DNA of 64,000 bases from a bacterium (GCA_030429345.1 JAUIFJ010000009.1:86035-150034), one strand, 5' to 3'; positions 1 through 8,749 are shown, counted from the first letter of the stretch. Program-made: numbers and translations. The notes: generated from the letters alone by a model not told the origin.

Positions 1-279
1 GTCATCGGCATCGGCTTGTTCGCCCAGTGGTCGATCCTGAGCAATATCACCGCCAGCCTGGTGATCTTCTTCGGCTTTCCCTACCGCATCGACGACCGTG
101 TGGCCATTGTGGAAGGGACGGAGCACATCGAAGGGGTGATCGAGGAGATCACCCTGTTCCATGTGATCCTCCGCCGAGGCGAGGACCGGATCACCTATCC
201 CAACAACCTGATCCTGCAGAGACCCGTGATCCGCCTGCCGAAAGGCGAAACCGACCTGCAGGACCACCGGGAAGACTAG
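1..279 (+). CDS. MscS-family mechanosensitive channel, C-terminal part
   Basis: The reading frame is open from base 1, so the 5' end lies outside the window; 92 residues remain. The fragment begins at the end of the pore-lining helix (LFAQWSILSNITASLVIFF), followed by the MscS beta domain with GFPYRIDDRV and the EGVIEEITLFHVIL motif that is standard in MscS-type small-conductance channels. These inner-membrane channels release solutes on hypo-osmotic shock. The protein stops after a short RPVIRLPKGE tail, so it lacks the larger alpha/beta cytoplasmic vestibule of E. coli MscS, as many short homologues do. The next gene starts 12 bp downstream on the same strand, suggesting cotranscription. 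A second, complete MscS-type gene lies at 13400-14299. Confidence 0.85.
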   Translation, partial: VIGIGLFAQWSILSNITASLVIFFGFPYRIDDRVAIVEGTEHIEGVIEEITLFHVILRRGEDRITYPNNLILQRPVIRLPKGETDLQDHRED

Positions 280-291
280 GACACGCCCGCC

Positions 292-1728
292 ATGACGAAG
301 AATTCGCGCTTGACGATCGGCAGCGAGGAGTGGTGCACGCTGCCGGAACTTGGAATCCCCGCCATCAAGGCCCGTGTCGACTCCGGCGCCAAGACCAGTT
401 CGATCCACGCCTTCAACATCCAGACCTTCCGCCGCAAGGGCGCCAGCTGGGTCAGTTTCGAAGTGCATCCGCTGCAGAACAACCGGCGCGTCTCCATCCG
501 CTGCGAACGTCCCGTGGTGGACAAGCGGATCGTCAAGAGCTCGAGCGGAATCAGCGAGACGCGCTACGTTGTTGTCACACGCATCAAGCTCGGGCCGGAG
601 ACCTGGGATATCGAGCTGACCCTGGCCAACCGCGACTCGATGGGCTACCGCATGCTGCTCGGCCGGGAAGCGATGAGCGGCCGCATGATGATCGATCCCG
701 GCTCCAGCTTCTGCCAGGGCGTCGTGGACAAGGAACGGCTCCGCGAGGTCTACGGCGAACGGCGCGTCGAGCACAGCGGTCTCCAGATCGCCGTCCTGGC
801 AAGCAATCCCGAGCTCTATTCCAACCAGCGGATCCTCGAGGCCGGCGAGGAACGCGGACACACGATGCGCTTCCTGGACATCAAGCAGTGCTACATGAAG
901 CTTGACGCCGACAATCCCGAAGTCCACTACCGGGGCGGCATGGTGCTCGACGAGCTGGACGCCGTGATCACCCGCATCCGCCCCAGCCTGACCTTCTACG
1001 GCTGCGCCCTGGCCCGCCAGTTCGAAAGCATGGGCGTGCTGACGATCAACAGCTCGGCGGCGGTGACACAATCCCGCGACAAGCTCTTCTCCCTGCAGCT
1101 GATGCTGAAGAGCGGCATCAGCATTCCGACCACGGGCTTCGCCAACTCGCCCATGGACACCAACGATCTGATCGACATGGTCGGCGGAGCCCCGCTGATC
1201 GTCAAGCTCCTGGAAGGCACCCAGGGCCGTGGCGTCGTACTCGCCGAAACGCGCAAGGCGGCGGATTCGGTGATCAACGCCTTCAAGTCCCTGCGCGCCA
1301 ATCTGCTGGTGCAGGAGTTCATTCGAGAAGCCGGCGGCAAGGACCTGCGCTGTTTCGTGATCGACGGCAAGGTGGTGGCGACCATCGAGCGCACGGCGGC
1401 CCCCGGGGAGTTCCGCGCCAACCTGCACCGCGGCGGCTCGGCCTCGATCGTCAAGATCAGCACGGAGGAGCGCGCGCTGGCGCTCAGGGCGACGCGCGTC
1501 CTGGGGCTGAAGGTCGCCGGTGTAGACATCATCCGCAGCAACAACGGCCCGCTGTTGCTGGAGGTCAACTCCTCGCCGGGACTGGAGGGGGTCGAGTCGG
1601 CGACCGGCAAGGACATTGCATCACGGATGATCCTGGCCATCGAGAAGAAGCTCGGCTGGAAACGAAGCCTGGGCAAGCCGGTCAAGGACGGCGTCGGCAA
1701 GGCGGCGTTTCCGCGGACCTCCTCGTGA
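292..1728 (+). CDS. Fused RimB-type retropepsin-like protease and RimK-type ATP-grasp ligase
   Basis: This 478-residue protein has two domains. Residues about 5-145 match the ATP-dependent zinc protease/RimB family (PF05618), a retropepsin-like fold, with the conserved segment [12 protein letters not shown] carrying the catalytic Asp and later LLGREAM. Residues about 160-460 are a RimK-type ATP-grasp ligase: [20 protein letters not shown] is the ATP-binding loop region, LVQEFI follows, and VAGVDII with [11 protein letters not shown] supplies the metal-binding end. RimK ligases add amino acids, classically glutamate to the C-terminus of ribosomal protein S6, and RimB-like proteins modulate or trim such tails. 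Here ligase and protease are one polypeptide. The stop overlaps the GTG start of the methyltransferase by 4 bp, so the two are translationally coupled. Confidence 0.85.
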   Translation: MTKNSRLTIGSEEWCTLPELGIPAIKARVDSGAKTSSIHAFNIQTFRRKGASWVSFEVHPLQNNRRVSIRCERPVVDKRIVKSSSGISETRYVVVTRIKLGPETWDIELTLANRDSMGYRMLLGREAMSGRMMIDPGSSFCQGVVDKERLREVYGERRVEHSGLQIAVLASNPELYSNQRILEAGEERGHTMRFLDIKQCYMKLDADNPEVHYRGGMVLDELDAVITRIRPSLTFYGCALARQFESMGVLTINSSAAVTQSRDKLFSLQLMLKSGISIPTTGFANSPMDTNDLIDMVGGAPLIVKLLEGTQGRGVVLAETRKAADSVINAFKSLRANLLVQEFIREAGGKDLRCFVIDGKVVATIERTAAPGEFRANLHRGGSASIVKISTEERALALRATRVLGLKVAGVDIIRSNNGPLLLEVNSSPGLEGVESATGKDIASRMILAIEKKLGWKRSLGKPVKDGVGKAAFPRTSS

Positions 1729-2576
1729 TCACGCGGTTGCAGCGTCTGCTGGCGCGCCGCTTGCATGCCCTGCGTCACAACCGGCGCCAGCTGGAGAAAC
1801 TCGCTCTTGCGCCGCACCCGGAAGCCGGCCGGCTGGCCCAGGTGCTGCTGCAGGTGCTCAACAAGGGCCTGCCGCCCGAGCTGAAGAGGGTCGAGCAGCA
1901 CAGGCAGGAACTCGTCTCACAGACACGAAGCGCGGAAATCCTGGATCACGGCGCCGGAAGTCCGGAGCTGGGCCTCAGCCGCGAGCAGATGGAAAGCGGC
2001 CGCCTCGTGCAGGAGGACCTGGCCCAGTTGGCGCGGGGCAGCAGCGTCCCGCCGGCCATGGCGCGTCTGCTCTATTCCCTGGGCAGGACCTTCCGCCCGA
2101 CCACAAGCCTGGAGCTGGGAAGCTGCATGGGCCTGTCCGCCTGTTGCATCGGTCTGGGACTGCAGGAGGGTTCGCGTGATTCACGGCTGCTCAGCATCGA
2201 GGGCGACCCGACGCTTGCCGGGATTGCCCGCGCAAGCCTGAAGGCCTGTCGCGTCCGCTGCGCCGAGATCCGCCAGGGAACCTTCCAGCAGGTCCTCGCC
2301 GACTGGCTGCCGAAGGCCCCGCCCGTCGATTTCCTCTTCAACGACGGCGTACACGAAGAGCACACGGACTGGGAGCTGACGACCCTTGTGCTGGAGCACA
2401 TGCCCGACAATGCCCTGCTGCTGCTGGATGACATTGACTGGTCGCCGGGCATGCGCCGTTTCTGGAAGCGGATCAAGGAACACGAACGCGTATCGCTCAG
2501 TGTCGACCTCTTCCGCTCCGGCCTTCTGCTGACCGGCCCTCCCGGCGCCGGGCATTTCCGCATTGCCATCGACTAG
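1725..2576 (+). CDS. Class I SAM-dependent methyltransferase
   Basis: A 283-residue protein starting with GTG inside the stop region of the preceding ligase gene (GTGA overlap). The first 100 residues are a helical, charged N-terminal extension. Residues about 128-140 carry the glycine-rich SAM loop ([10 protein letters not shown]), followed by LSIEGDP as the acidic strand-2 end, [12 protein letters not shown] near 205-217 and LLLLDDIDW near 240. The spacing of the FNDGxH and DDID segments resembles O-methyltransferase-like enzymes of the class I Rossmann fold. The substrate is unknown. Tight coupling with the RimB-RimK fusion suggests that the two modify the same target or belong to one pathway, which is inference. 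Confidence 0.75.
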   Translation: MITRLQRLLARRLHALRHNRRQLEKLALAPHPEAGRLAQVLLQVLNKGLPPELKRVEQHRQELVSQTRSAEILDHGAGSPELGLSREQMESGRLVQEDLAQLARGSSVPPAMARLLYSLGRTFRPTTSLELGSCMGLSACCIGLGLQEGSRDSRLLSIEGDPTLAGIARASLKACRVRCAEIRQGTFQQVLADWLPKAPPVDFLFNDGVHEEHTDWELTTLVLEHMPDNALLLLDDIDWSPGMRRFWKRIKEHERVSLSVDLFRSGLLLTGPPGAGHFRIAID

Positions 2577-2639
2577 ACCTGCATGATCCTGCTGCGCCTG
2601 CATGGTGTAGCCGTATCACGGCATCGCGCTCCCATCACA

Positions 2640-2665
2640 GTCATTCCCGCCTTCGCCGGAGTGAC
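2640..2665. repeat. REP-like imperfect palindrome between convergent genes
   Basis: GTCATTCCCGC and GCCGGAGTGAC form 11-bp arms around a CTT(C) loop; 9 of 11 positions pair. Sequences of this GTCATTCCCGCCTTCGCCGGA style are common intergenic palindromes in many Gram-negative genomes. It sits in the 103-bp gap between the converging ends of the methyltransferase gene and the porin-like gene, where it could act as a bidirectional terminator or mRNA-stabilising hairpin. No second copy was seen in this window. Confidence 0.5.
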
Positions 2666-2679
2666 GTGCCTAAGAACTC

Positions 2680-3540
2680 CTACCAGTTCCAGACCAGGTT
2701 GAGCATCGGGAAGAGGAAGAAGGAATCTCCCGTCTCGTAGGGCATGAGCAGGCCCAGGTCGACACAGAAGCGCTTGCCGTAGAAACGCGGCCCGGCGCCC
2801 AGGACCAGGTTGCCGCCGGGCAGGAGGTAGTTCTCGCTGAGCAGCGTGATGCCCGGGCGCAAGGCCCATTCCCCGCCCAGCAGGAGCGCGGGATGGTCGG
2901 CCAGGCCGCCGTCGACAACGCCGTAGCCCAGGCCCGCGTGCAGGGCCGCGCGCTCCGTGCCTTGACTGAGCACGCCGAAGAGAATCCCCGCGCTGCTTTC
3001 CCCGTCCAGGGTGGCGAAGCCCAGAGCGCCAAGCGCCAGTTCCAGCTCATCCGTCTTCAAGGCCCGCCACTTGGAGGTCAGCCAGAACAGCCGGCTCCCC
3101 TCGTCTCCGACCGCCAGGAAGGGCGTCCCCCCGGAAAGGAGCAGATTGTCCGTGAGACCATAGCCGATGAAGGGGATCACGAGCTCGAAAAGGGAGGCAT
3201 AGCCCTTTCCCTTCGGCAGCGTCCGCGCCGTCGGGCCGAAGAACAGCCGTGTCGTGTTCGGATCGAAAGGCCTCTCGGATCCTGCGTCGGCGGCCGGGGA
3301 GATGGTTCGCAGATCCTTGCCGTCAATCCACAGCTCCGTGCCGCCCGTAAGACGGAAGAGGAAAGGATCGCCCCCCGCAAGCACGCGACCGAAGAGCACG
3401 CTGCCGTCCTGCAGTTCGAGTCGCTGCAGGGTCGTGTCCGCAGCAACCGTCTGCGAAGAAGTGCCCGTCTCGGCATGCAGGATGCCCGGCCAGAAGGCCA
3501 GCAGAAGCAGCAGCAGGGCGGCGGGAAGTTGACCGCGCAT
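2680..3540 (-). CDS. Secreted or outer-membrane protein with porin-like C-terminus, unknown function
   Basis: This 286-residue protein starts with a clear signal peptide (MRGQLPAALLLLLLAFWPGILHA). After cleavage comes a small beta-rich domain with LQDGSVLFGRVLAGG and LWIDGKDLRTI, reminiscent of short Sm-like or 'DGS-V-G' modules. The rest has alternating glycine/aromatic beta-strand patterns (FIGYGLTDNLLLSGG, LHAGLGYGVVDGG, LVLGAGPRFYGK) and ends in Leu-Val-Trp-Asn-Trp, an aromatic C-terminus typical of outer-membrane beta-barrels. The family is not recognised. The ATG overlaps the stop of the upstream DUF4287/DUF5655 gene by one base (TGATG). A longer in-frame reading upstream of this ATG is an artefact, because it lies within that gene. 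Confidence 0.6.
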   Translation of the reverse strand: MRGQLPAALLLLLLAFWPGILHAETGTSSQTVAADTTLQRLELQDGSVLFGRVLAGGDPFLFRLTGGTELWIDGKDLRTISPAADAGSERPFDPNTTRLFFGPTARTLPKGKGYASLFELVIPFIGYGLTDNLLLSGGTPFLAVGDEGSRLFWLTSKWRALKTDELELALGALGFATLDGESSAGILFGVLSQGTERAALHAGLGYGVVDGGLADHPALLLGGEWALRPGITLLSENYLLPGGNLVLGAGPRFYGKRFCVDLGLLMPYETGDSFFLFPMLNLVWNW

Positions 3541-4106
3541 CAGGCCTGCTCGTAGGCCTGCTTCAGCAGGACGGCCAGCTCCTTGTCCACCTGTGAGACA
3601 TCCTCGATGCGCACGCAATGGCTGCACATGCCGTTGAAGGGCTTGCCGTCCCCCAGGCGATCGGAGGCGGGCGCGTCCTTGTAGTTGAGCCCCAGGTCGA
3701 TACGCGTCTTCGTGGCAGGCTTGATGATGGCGAACTGCTTGCTGCGGCGCAGGCTGACATAGGTCTTCTTCGGGGAGATCTCCACGTCCTTGCCCAGCTT
3801 CGCCGCTAGCGCGGACAGCTTGTCGTACAAAGGCCTGAGGCCCGCTTTCGCTCCGGCATACTGCGCGGCCACCAGGTCGTCGCCCGCCGCCGGACCGCCG
3901 GCGGCCTGCTCGCGGTAGAGCATCGAAATGGTGTTGGCGAAGCCGTGGGTCAGGCCGTGTTCGCTCTTCAGCAGCTTGAGGATCTCGCCGTGCTTTTCCA
4001 GGCCGCTCTTCTTCAGCAGGCGGATCCATTGCTCGAGGCTCTTGCCGGTCTTCTCCGGCATGTTGCCGATCATCGCCTGCAGCTGCTTGTCGACCGTGTT
4101 TGCCAT
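3540..4106 (-). CDS. DUF4287 / DUF5655 domain protein
   Basis: The protein has 188 residues from the ATG at 4106, chosen because GAGGAGGAAC lies just upstream. The N-terminal 70 residues (KSLEQWIRLLKKSGLEKHGEILKLLKSEHGLTHGFANTI) match DUF4287, a small helical domain. The C-terminal 110 residues (GLRPLYDKLSALAAKLGKDVEISPKKTYVSLRR) match DUF5655, a domain also found at the ends of DUF262-type and other defence-associated or DNA-related proteins. The biochemical role is unknown, and the protein is predicted to be cytosolic. It is followed directly by the porin-like gene with a 1-bp overlap, so the two are probably cotranscribed although they share no obvious function. Confidence 0.75.
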   Translation of the reverse strand: MANTVDKQLQAMIGNMPEKTGKSLEQWIRLLKKSGLEKHGEILKLLKSEHGLTHGFANTISMLYREQAAGGPAAGDDLVAAQYAGAKAGLRPLYDKLSALAAKLGKDVEISPKKTYVSLRRSKQFAIIKPATKTRIDLGLNYKDAPASDRLGDGKPFNGMCSHCVRIEDVSQVDKELAVLLKQAYEQA

Positions 4107-4128
4107 GCCCGTTCCTCCTCTTTTCTCT

Positions 4129-4620
4129 CTATAGCTCGCGGGGGACCTGGAAAAGCTCCAGGCTGCCGCTGCCTGGGCGGATCTCATTCCATTGTCCGAT
4201 CTCCAGGTGGATCACGGCCATTCCGCATGTGGGCACGTTCCCGATCCTCTCGGAACACAGCCCGTTGAGAAAGTCCGTGATCCCCGGATTGTGCGCCACC
4301 AGGCCGACACAGGAGCAGTCCTCCGGAAGCGCCTTCAGCACGCGCAGCATCCGGGCGCTTTCCGCGCCGTAGAGTTCCGGCAGCAGCTCCAGCGGGGGCA
4401 GCGGCGCGGGCAACTCTTCGCGAAGGGCCCGGGCCGTCGTCTGCGCGCGCAGAGCCGGGCTGGACAGCAGGGATTCCATGCGCCAGTCGAAGCCCGCCAG
4501 AAAGCGCCCCATGGCCGGGGCATCCTTCATTCCGCGTTCATTGAGCGGGCGATCGAAGTCGCGCATGCCGGGTTCGCTCCAGCTGGACTTGGCGTGGCGT
4601 ACAAGGATCAATCGTTTCAT
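4129..4620 (-). CDS. sixA: SixA-type phosphohistidine phosphatase
   Basis: This 163-residue member of the histidine phosphatase superfamily begins MKRLILVRHAKSSW. The RHAKS motif with its catalytic histidine is the hallmark of SixA-like enzymes. LSSPALRAQTTARAL supplies the second arginine region, and VGLVAHNPGITDFL supplies the second catalytic histidine. The size fits the family (about 160 residues). SixA removes phosphate from histidine in phosphorelay or nitrogen-PTS proteins. The ATG at 4620 places the RHG-type motif at residues 7-11, where it always lies in the family. The gene lies 22 bp upstream of the DUF4287/DUF5655 start on the same strand. Confidence 0.88.
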   Translation of the reverse strand: MKRLILVRHAKSSWSEPGMRDFDRPLNERGMKDAPAMGRFLAGFDWRMESLLSSPALRAQTTARALREELPAPLPPLELLPELYGAESARMLRVLKALPEDCSCVGLVAHNPGITDFLNGLCSERIGNVPTCGMAVIHLEIGQWNEIRPGSGSLELFQVPREL

Positions 4621-4694
4621 GAACGGCCCTTCCGATGTTCGGCCTCGCTGTCTGAAAACGGGAATATGCACAAGCAGGGCCGCAAGAGGAAAAA

Positions 4695-4725
4695 GAAAGG
4701 GGGCGATTCGAAATCGCCCCCTTTC
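4695..4725 (-). terminator. Rho-independent terminator of the VIT-vWA gene
   Basis: A perfect 14-bp stem (GAAAGGGGGCGATT with AATCGCCCCCTTTC) closes a 3-base loop. On the minus strand it is followed by CTTTTTCC. It lies 8 bases beyond the stop of the VIT-vWA gene and upstream of the sixA promoter region, so it should end the merR-VIT-vWA transcript. Confidence 0.85.
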
Positions 4726-4732
4726 GCGCGCA

Positions 4733-7108
4733 TCATTTCCAGCTGGGCTGTCCCCGCTTTCGTCGGGGCTGTCTTGCCGTGGCCTTGCTGGCGAGCAGCC
4801 GTAGCTCGATGGCCTGCCACAGGCGGAAGAGGCTTTCCCGGGTCAGGCCCTCCGGGTCGTCGAGCAGCTGGCGTACATCCGCGTTTCCGGCCAGGGAACG
4901 CTTGCCGAGCAAGTCCACGAAGAACAGGAGGCAGGGGACGACTTCGTCACGCAGTGCCCACATTCGCTCCGCGTCCATGTCGGACAGCTCGCTCAGGTGA
5001 CTCATGGGGTTGTAGTAGAGCTTGCTCTTTCCCTGCCGCCTCAGCGGAATCTCGTCCATGGCGGGGACCATGTCTGGCTGGATCTGGTCCAGGGCCGGGT
5101 TCAGGCAGAAGCGTGACTCGAAACGGACAGGGGAATCCATTCTGAGCAACCGTTTCACGTGCTGTCTCGTTGCGGACATGCTCATCGTCTCATGAACTGC
5201 CTGTGTGACCTCATATTCCTTCCCGATCCGAATGCTGTTTTCCTCGTCCACTGCCAGGAAGGCCGTGAAGCGGCACAGCACCTGCCGTTTGCAGGACAGG
5301 TCGACGATCCGCTTCTCGAGCCCCTGGCGGCCTTCCTCGTCGTTGTAAGGCAGGGCGTCGTAGGCGATCTGCCAGTCCGCCAGCGTGCGTTTGGCGTGCA
5401 GGGGCAGGACCAGCCGGGGATCCCCCGTCGCCGACTGCAGCACGAGCTCGATCTCTTCCCCGTCCAGGCGTCGCGCGCGCAGCATCAAGGGTTGTGTGAC
5501 GGACGCGGGCAGCCAACGACCGGCCACGCGGAAGGGGCGTCCCGGCACCAGTGGCGGAAGGGAGACATCGCCGCTCTCGAGGCCCTCGCCGACAAGGCGG
5601 GCCTCGCGGAGCACTCCCCGCGCGAAGGCTCCGGCGATCGCGGAGAGCGCGTGTTCGCGATCCGTTGGCGCATTGATCTGCGCCAGCTCGCCTCCTGTTT
5701 CACGGACCAGGCGCGCCAGCAGGCCGCGGTTCAGCGACTGGTCGACCCCAATCACGTAACACGGGGCCGGATGCTTCAGGCCGCGCACTCTTGCCAGAAT
5801 CCGGCGTTCGTCTCCCACCTGGGCATCTGTCAGCAGAAAGATGGCCTGCTCGCGGGCGCTTCCTCCCTGCTGCCGACGCAGTTGATCCAGCTTCTCCCAG
5901 GTGGAAGCCAACAGGGACCCGAGTTCCGTGCCGCCCCGGGAATTCAGGGTCTTGAGGAATCGGCGCGCGCGCTTCAGGGTGCTCTTGTCGATCTCGGCAA
6001 AGGCCAGGGGGTCCTCCCGATCGAAAGCGCCTTCCGCCCGGTGGTCGAAGGCGAGCAGCGCAAGGCGGTCGCCGGGCCGCAGCATGTCGAGCAGATCTGC
6101 GGCACAGTCCCGCGCCGCCTGGATCTGCCAGCCACCCATGCTGCCGGAACGGTCGACCAGCAAGACCACGTCCCGCGGCGGTGGCGCTTCATCGCTTTCG
6201 GGCACTACGATGCTGGCCAGGAAGTGTCCCTTGTCCTCGCCCTGCTCCACGACGCGCAGGTCTCCCTGCAGGGCATCACGCGGAAGCTCCCAGCGGAGGA
6301 TCAGGTCACGCTCCGGAGCGGTCACACGATCCGCGAGCACGAAGGACCGGCCCTCCGGGCTGGTGTCACACACCTCACATTCCTCGAGCTCGAGAGAGGC
6401 CTGCGGCTCGACTCCTTCCGGCAGGGTGCCGTCCGCCAGGGTCAGCCGGAAGCTTGCCTCGATGGGGTTGGGCATGCCGGGCAGCAGGCGGGGAGGGCTG
6501 ATCCGGCTGCCTTCGGGCACAAGGTCCGTGTCCGGCGCGTGCCCGGTTCCCGATGGATCACCGGGAAGGGGCCGGCCAGGGATGTACTTCTCGCCGCAGA
6601 CCAGCGGAAAGCGCCAGACCGCTTTCCGGTCCTCGACGGGCAACTCCTCGACCAGCTCCAGTTCGGTCTCGACTTCGCAGGTCGGGGGAATGTTGCCCAA
6701 TTCCAGGGTGAAGGTCTCGCCGGCTTCCTCCTCCAGCAGGGCGCTCGTGTGCCCCTTGGCGATGGCTTCGTCGTGCTTCTCCAGGGCCTCGCCCCGTTCG
6801 AGCACCTTGCCCTGGATGATCCGCCCGTCGGCTTTCAGTCGAAAGGAGGTCACGGCCGCCTCGGAGGGCAGGGGAAAGGTGTAGACAGCCCTCAGCGGCG
6901 TTTCGTGAAAGTTTCGGAATCGTGTGACAACCAGTGTGCGGGCATTCAGGCCCTCGATGCGGGAGCTCACGGAAAGCCCGCGCACGGGGAGCGCCTCGAG
7001 CTCCTCCCCGTCTTCGGGCGAATCGATGAGCAGGCGCCCGAACCCCTTGGCCTGCCCGGGGGGCTCCGGAAGGCATGGATCATCGATCAACGGCAGTGTG
7101 CGTGTCAT
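4733..7108 (-). CDS. VIT domain and von Willebrand factor A domain protein
   Basis: The protein has 791 residues from the ATG at 7108, preceded by AAGGAG at good spacing; an upstream in-frame ATG at 7150 lacks this. Residues about 40-165 form a VIT (vault/inter-alpha-trypsin) domain: LPVRGLSVSSRIEG, TRFRNFHETPLRAVYTFPLP, ALEEEAGETFTLELGNIPP. Near residue 314 a vWA domain begins with DVVLLVDRSGSMGG, a complete MIDAS DxSxS metal site. There is no signal peptide or membrane span, so it is probably cytosolic. The C-terminal 250 residues are helical and unassigned. VIT-vWA proteins are thought to mediate metal-dependent protein assembly, but their bacterial role is poorly known. The MerR-like gene 62 bp upstream on the same strand is the likely regulator and operon partner. 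Confidence 0.85.
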   Translation of the reverse strand: MTRTLPLIDDPCLPEPPGQAKGFGRLLIDSPEDGEELEALPVRGLSVSSRIEGLNARTLVVTRFRNFHETPLRAVYTFPLPSEAAVTSFRLKADGRIIQGKVLERGEALEKHDEAIAKGHTSALLEEEAGETFTLELGNIPPTCEVETELELVEELPVEDRKAVWRFPLVCGEKYIPGRPLPGDPSGTGHAPDTDLVPEGSRISPPRLLPGMPNPIEASFRLTLADGTLPEGVEPQASLELEECEVCDTSPEGRSFVLADRVTAPERDLILRWELPRDALQGDLRVVEQGEDKGHFLASIVVPESDEAPPPRDVVLLVDRSGSMGGWQIQAARDCAADLLDMLRPGDRLALLAFDHRAEGAFDREDPLAFAEIDKSTLKRARRFLKTLNSRGGTELGSLLASTWEKLDQLRRQQGGSAREQAIFLLTDAQVGDERRILARVRGLKHPAPCYVIGVDQSLNRGLLARLVRETGGELAQINAPTDREHALSAIAGAFARGVLREARLVGEGLESGDVSLPPLVPGRPFRVAGRWLPASVTQPLMLRARRLDGEEIELVLQSATGDPRLVLPLHAKRTLADWQIAYDALPYNDEEGRQGLEKRIVDLSCKRQVLCRFTAFLAVDEENSIRIGKEYEVTQAVHETMSMSATRQHVKRLLRMDSPVRFESRFCLNPALDQIQPDMVPAMDEIPLRRQGKSKLYYNPMSHLSELSDMDAERMWALRDEVVPCLLFFVDLLGKRSLAGNADVRQLLDDPEGLTRESLFRLWQAIELRLLASKATARQPRRKRGQPSWK

Positions 7109-7170
7109 ACAAAATCTCCTTGTCGTACAGGTATTGCTCTCTCTATCCATTCAACCGGAATGTGTCAACG

Positions 7171-7788
7171 TCATTCGCTCTTCGGATCCTTCCCTTTCCG
7201 GATCAGCTGCTGCCGCAGCACCTGCCCGGCGCGCGAGAGGGCGGCGGCCACGGTTTCCGGGTCCAGGTCCTTTTGTGAATCGACCAGGAGATACAGGCCC
7301 GGCCCAAGGCGCGTGACCGAAGGGGGCGCGCTTTCCGCGGAATCTTCAACCGGCCGGACAGCTTCAAAAAGGGGCGTGGCGCGCTGCGGGTTCGGGAAGC
7401 CCTGCTCCATCTCCTGCAGCGGCTCCGCCTTCGTCGGCCGTGCCCAGGCCCGCTCCCGGCGGCGTCGCAGGCTCCTGTCCGGATCCCCGCTCAGCTGCAG
7501 TCCTTCATTGAATCCTTCCTCTCCGGCTGCCTGCCGAGCCAGCAAGCCGCGAATCTGCTCCAGGCTCATGCCGCGCGCTTGCAGCCGGCGGATCTCGATC
7601 ACCTGCCGCAGGTGCGCCTCGCCGAAAAGGGGTTTGCGCCCATCCCAGGCCAGCGGCGGATCCAGAAGCGCCTGGGCTCGATAGAATCGCAGGGTCCGCT
7701 CGCTGAGCGCGCGCTCTTCAGCGCCTTCGTTCTGCAATTCCCGGCAGGCGAGTTCGGCAAGGTCCTGTTGCGTCCATGGGGGCTTCAT
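7171..7788 (-). CDS. MerR-like transcriptional regulator
   Basis: The protein has 205 residues from the ATG at 7788, with GAGG eight bases upstream. Residues about 20-85 are a MerR-type winged helix: LSERTLRFYRAQALLDPP is the recognition region, and FGEAHLRQVIEIRRLQARGMSLEQIRGLL is the wing and second helix pair. The C-terminal half has no cysteine-rich metal site; it is basic in the middle (RSLRRRRERAWARP) and ends in a predicted helix-strand segment. It resembles regulators paired with VIT-vWA genes rather than metal sensors, which is inference. Three CTGTCA/TGACAG palindromes lie 21-66 bases upstream of its start and are the likely autoregulatory operators. Confidence 0.8.
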   Translation of the reverse strand: MKPPWTQQDLAELACRELQNEGAEERALSERTLRFYRAQALLDPPLAWDGRKPLFGEAHLRQVIEIRRLQARGMSLEQIRGLLARQAAGEEGFNEGLQLSGDPDRSLRRRRERAWARPTKAEPLQEMEQGFPNPQRATPLFEAVRPVEDSAESAPPSVTRLGPGLYLLVDSQKDLDPETVAAALSRAGQVLRQQLIRKGKDPKSE

Positions 7789-7808
7789 CGAGTGTCCTCT
7801 TTTCTTCA

Positions 7809-7854
7809 CTGTCACATGACAGTAACAGTACTGTCACTAACTGTCAAGTGACAG
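7809..7854. promoter_or_regulatory. Triple palindromic operator upstream of merR-VIT-vWA
   Basis: Three 14-bp sites share 6-bp arms and 2-bp spacers: CTGTCA-CA-TGACAG (7809-7822), TAACAG-TA-CTGTCA (7823-7836, one arm mismatched, arms in reverse order) and CTGTCA-AG-TGACAG (7841-7854). Centres are 14 and 18 bp apart, and the outer sites are 32 bp apart, about three helical turns. They lie just upstream of the MerR-like gene and are AT-richer than the surroundings. Binding by that protein is the simplest reading, but it is inference. Confidence 0.7.
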
Positions 7855-7968
7855 CGGCCGGTTTCCGCAAAGAATTCTCGAATGGCGCATCGATCCGGGA
7901 GATCCGCAAGGGCGGCAGGTTGCTTGTAATTGACTTGTGGTTTGTGTGGGAGTGAAGGTGAAAGGAAG

Positions 7969-8628
7969 CTAGCCCAGTTCGAGCACCGAAAAGCGCTTGA
8001 TCAGGCCGAACTGGTCGGAATGCAAGGGGCGCAGGCCGTTCCAGCGCTGGATGATGCTGCGCTCGCGTCGGCGGTGGGTATCGTCGAGCAGGATGCGGCA
8101 ATCGGCGGCCAGCCGTTGGCCGACAACGGGGAGCAGGCCGAATCGCTCCCCGGTGCTTTTTCCGGGAGGCCCGTCGCAGACGACCATGCGGTACTCGGAC
8201 TCGCTCGGCAGGGAGGAAATGTCGTACCAGTCGAAGTCGCCGTAGGAGCGCAGTGGCGCATGCAGCACGGTCGTCGTGTGAAGGCGATGGTGTCGTACAA
8301 TCTGCCGCATGTGTTCCGCCCAGTCCGGATGATGCTCGAGCACATGCACGGGCACTCCGTGCTTCTGTCCCAGGACCCCCAGAAGCAGTGTCGACATGCC
8401 GGATCCGCATTCCAGGACAGGCCCGGGATTGCGAGCCACATGGCGCGCAATGTGCTTCAGCAGCCGCAGGCTCGCCGAATAGCCCGGATTCATCCAGGCC
8501 CAGGAAAGCAGGCCCAGCTTCAAGTAGGACGGCGCGTGCCCGCGGGGAGTCGCGGCCAGCAATCGTCGGACAAGGGGCAGGCTTCGGGATTTCAGGCGGC
8601 GCTCTAGCAGCACTCGTCGGCCTTTCAC
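7969..8628 (-). CDS. SAM-methyltransferase-like protein
   Basis: About 219 residues from a GTG at 8628. The start is uncertain because no strong ribosome binding site is visible, and upstream in-frame ATGs lie in sequence that reads like the leader of the divergent gene. GPVLECGSGMSTLLLG is a glycine-rich SAM-binding loop, VHVLEHHPDW is the acidic end of strand 2, YRMVVCDGPPG is the strand-4 DxPPG segment, and CRILLDDTHRRRE follows. The DGPPG and DDTHR motifs are seen in class I methyltransferases attached to glycan or lipid loci. A hydrophobic stretch precedes the SAM loop (YLKLGLLSWAWMNPGY). The substrate is unknown. It is transcribed divergently from the transglutaminase gene. Confidence 0.6.
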   Translation of the reverse strand: MKGRRVLLERRLKSRSLPLVRRLLAATPRGHAPSYLKLGLLSWAWMNPGYSASLRLLKHIARHVARNPGPVLECGSGMSTLLLGVLGQKHGVPVHVLEHHPDWAEHMRQIVRHHRLHTTTVLHAPLRSYGDFDWYDISSLPSESEYRMVVCDGPPGKSTGERFGLLPVVGQRLAADCRILLDDTHRRRERSIIQRWNGLRPLHSDQFGLIKRFSVLELG

Positions 8629-8749
8629 AACTGGGACTGTTCCAAAGAATGGAAAAGCCTGTTTGAATTCGGTAAGGTGTTGCACTCCCGCTTCGGCCGG
8701 AAAGCGGGGGGCACAGCGATGCACTCTCACAGCTTCAGAAGGAGTTCCT

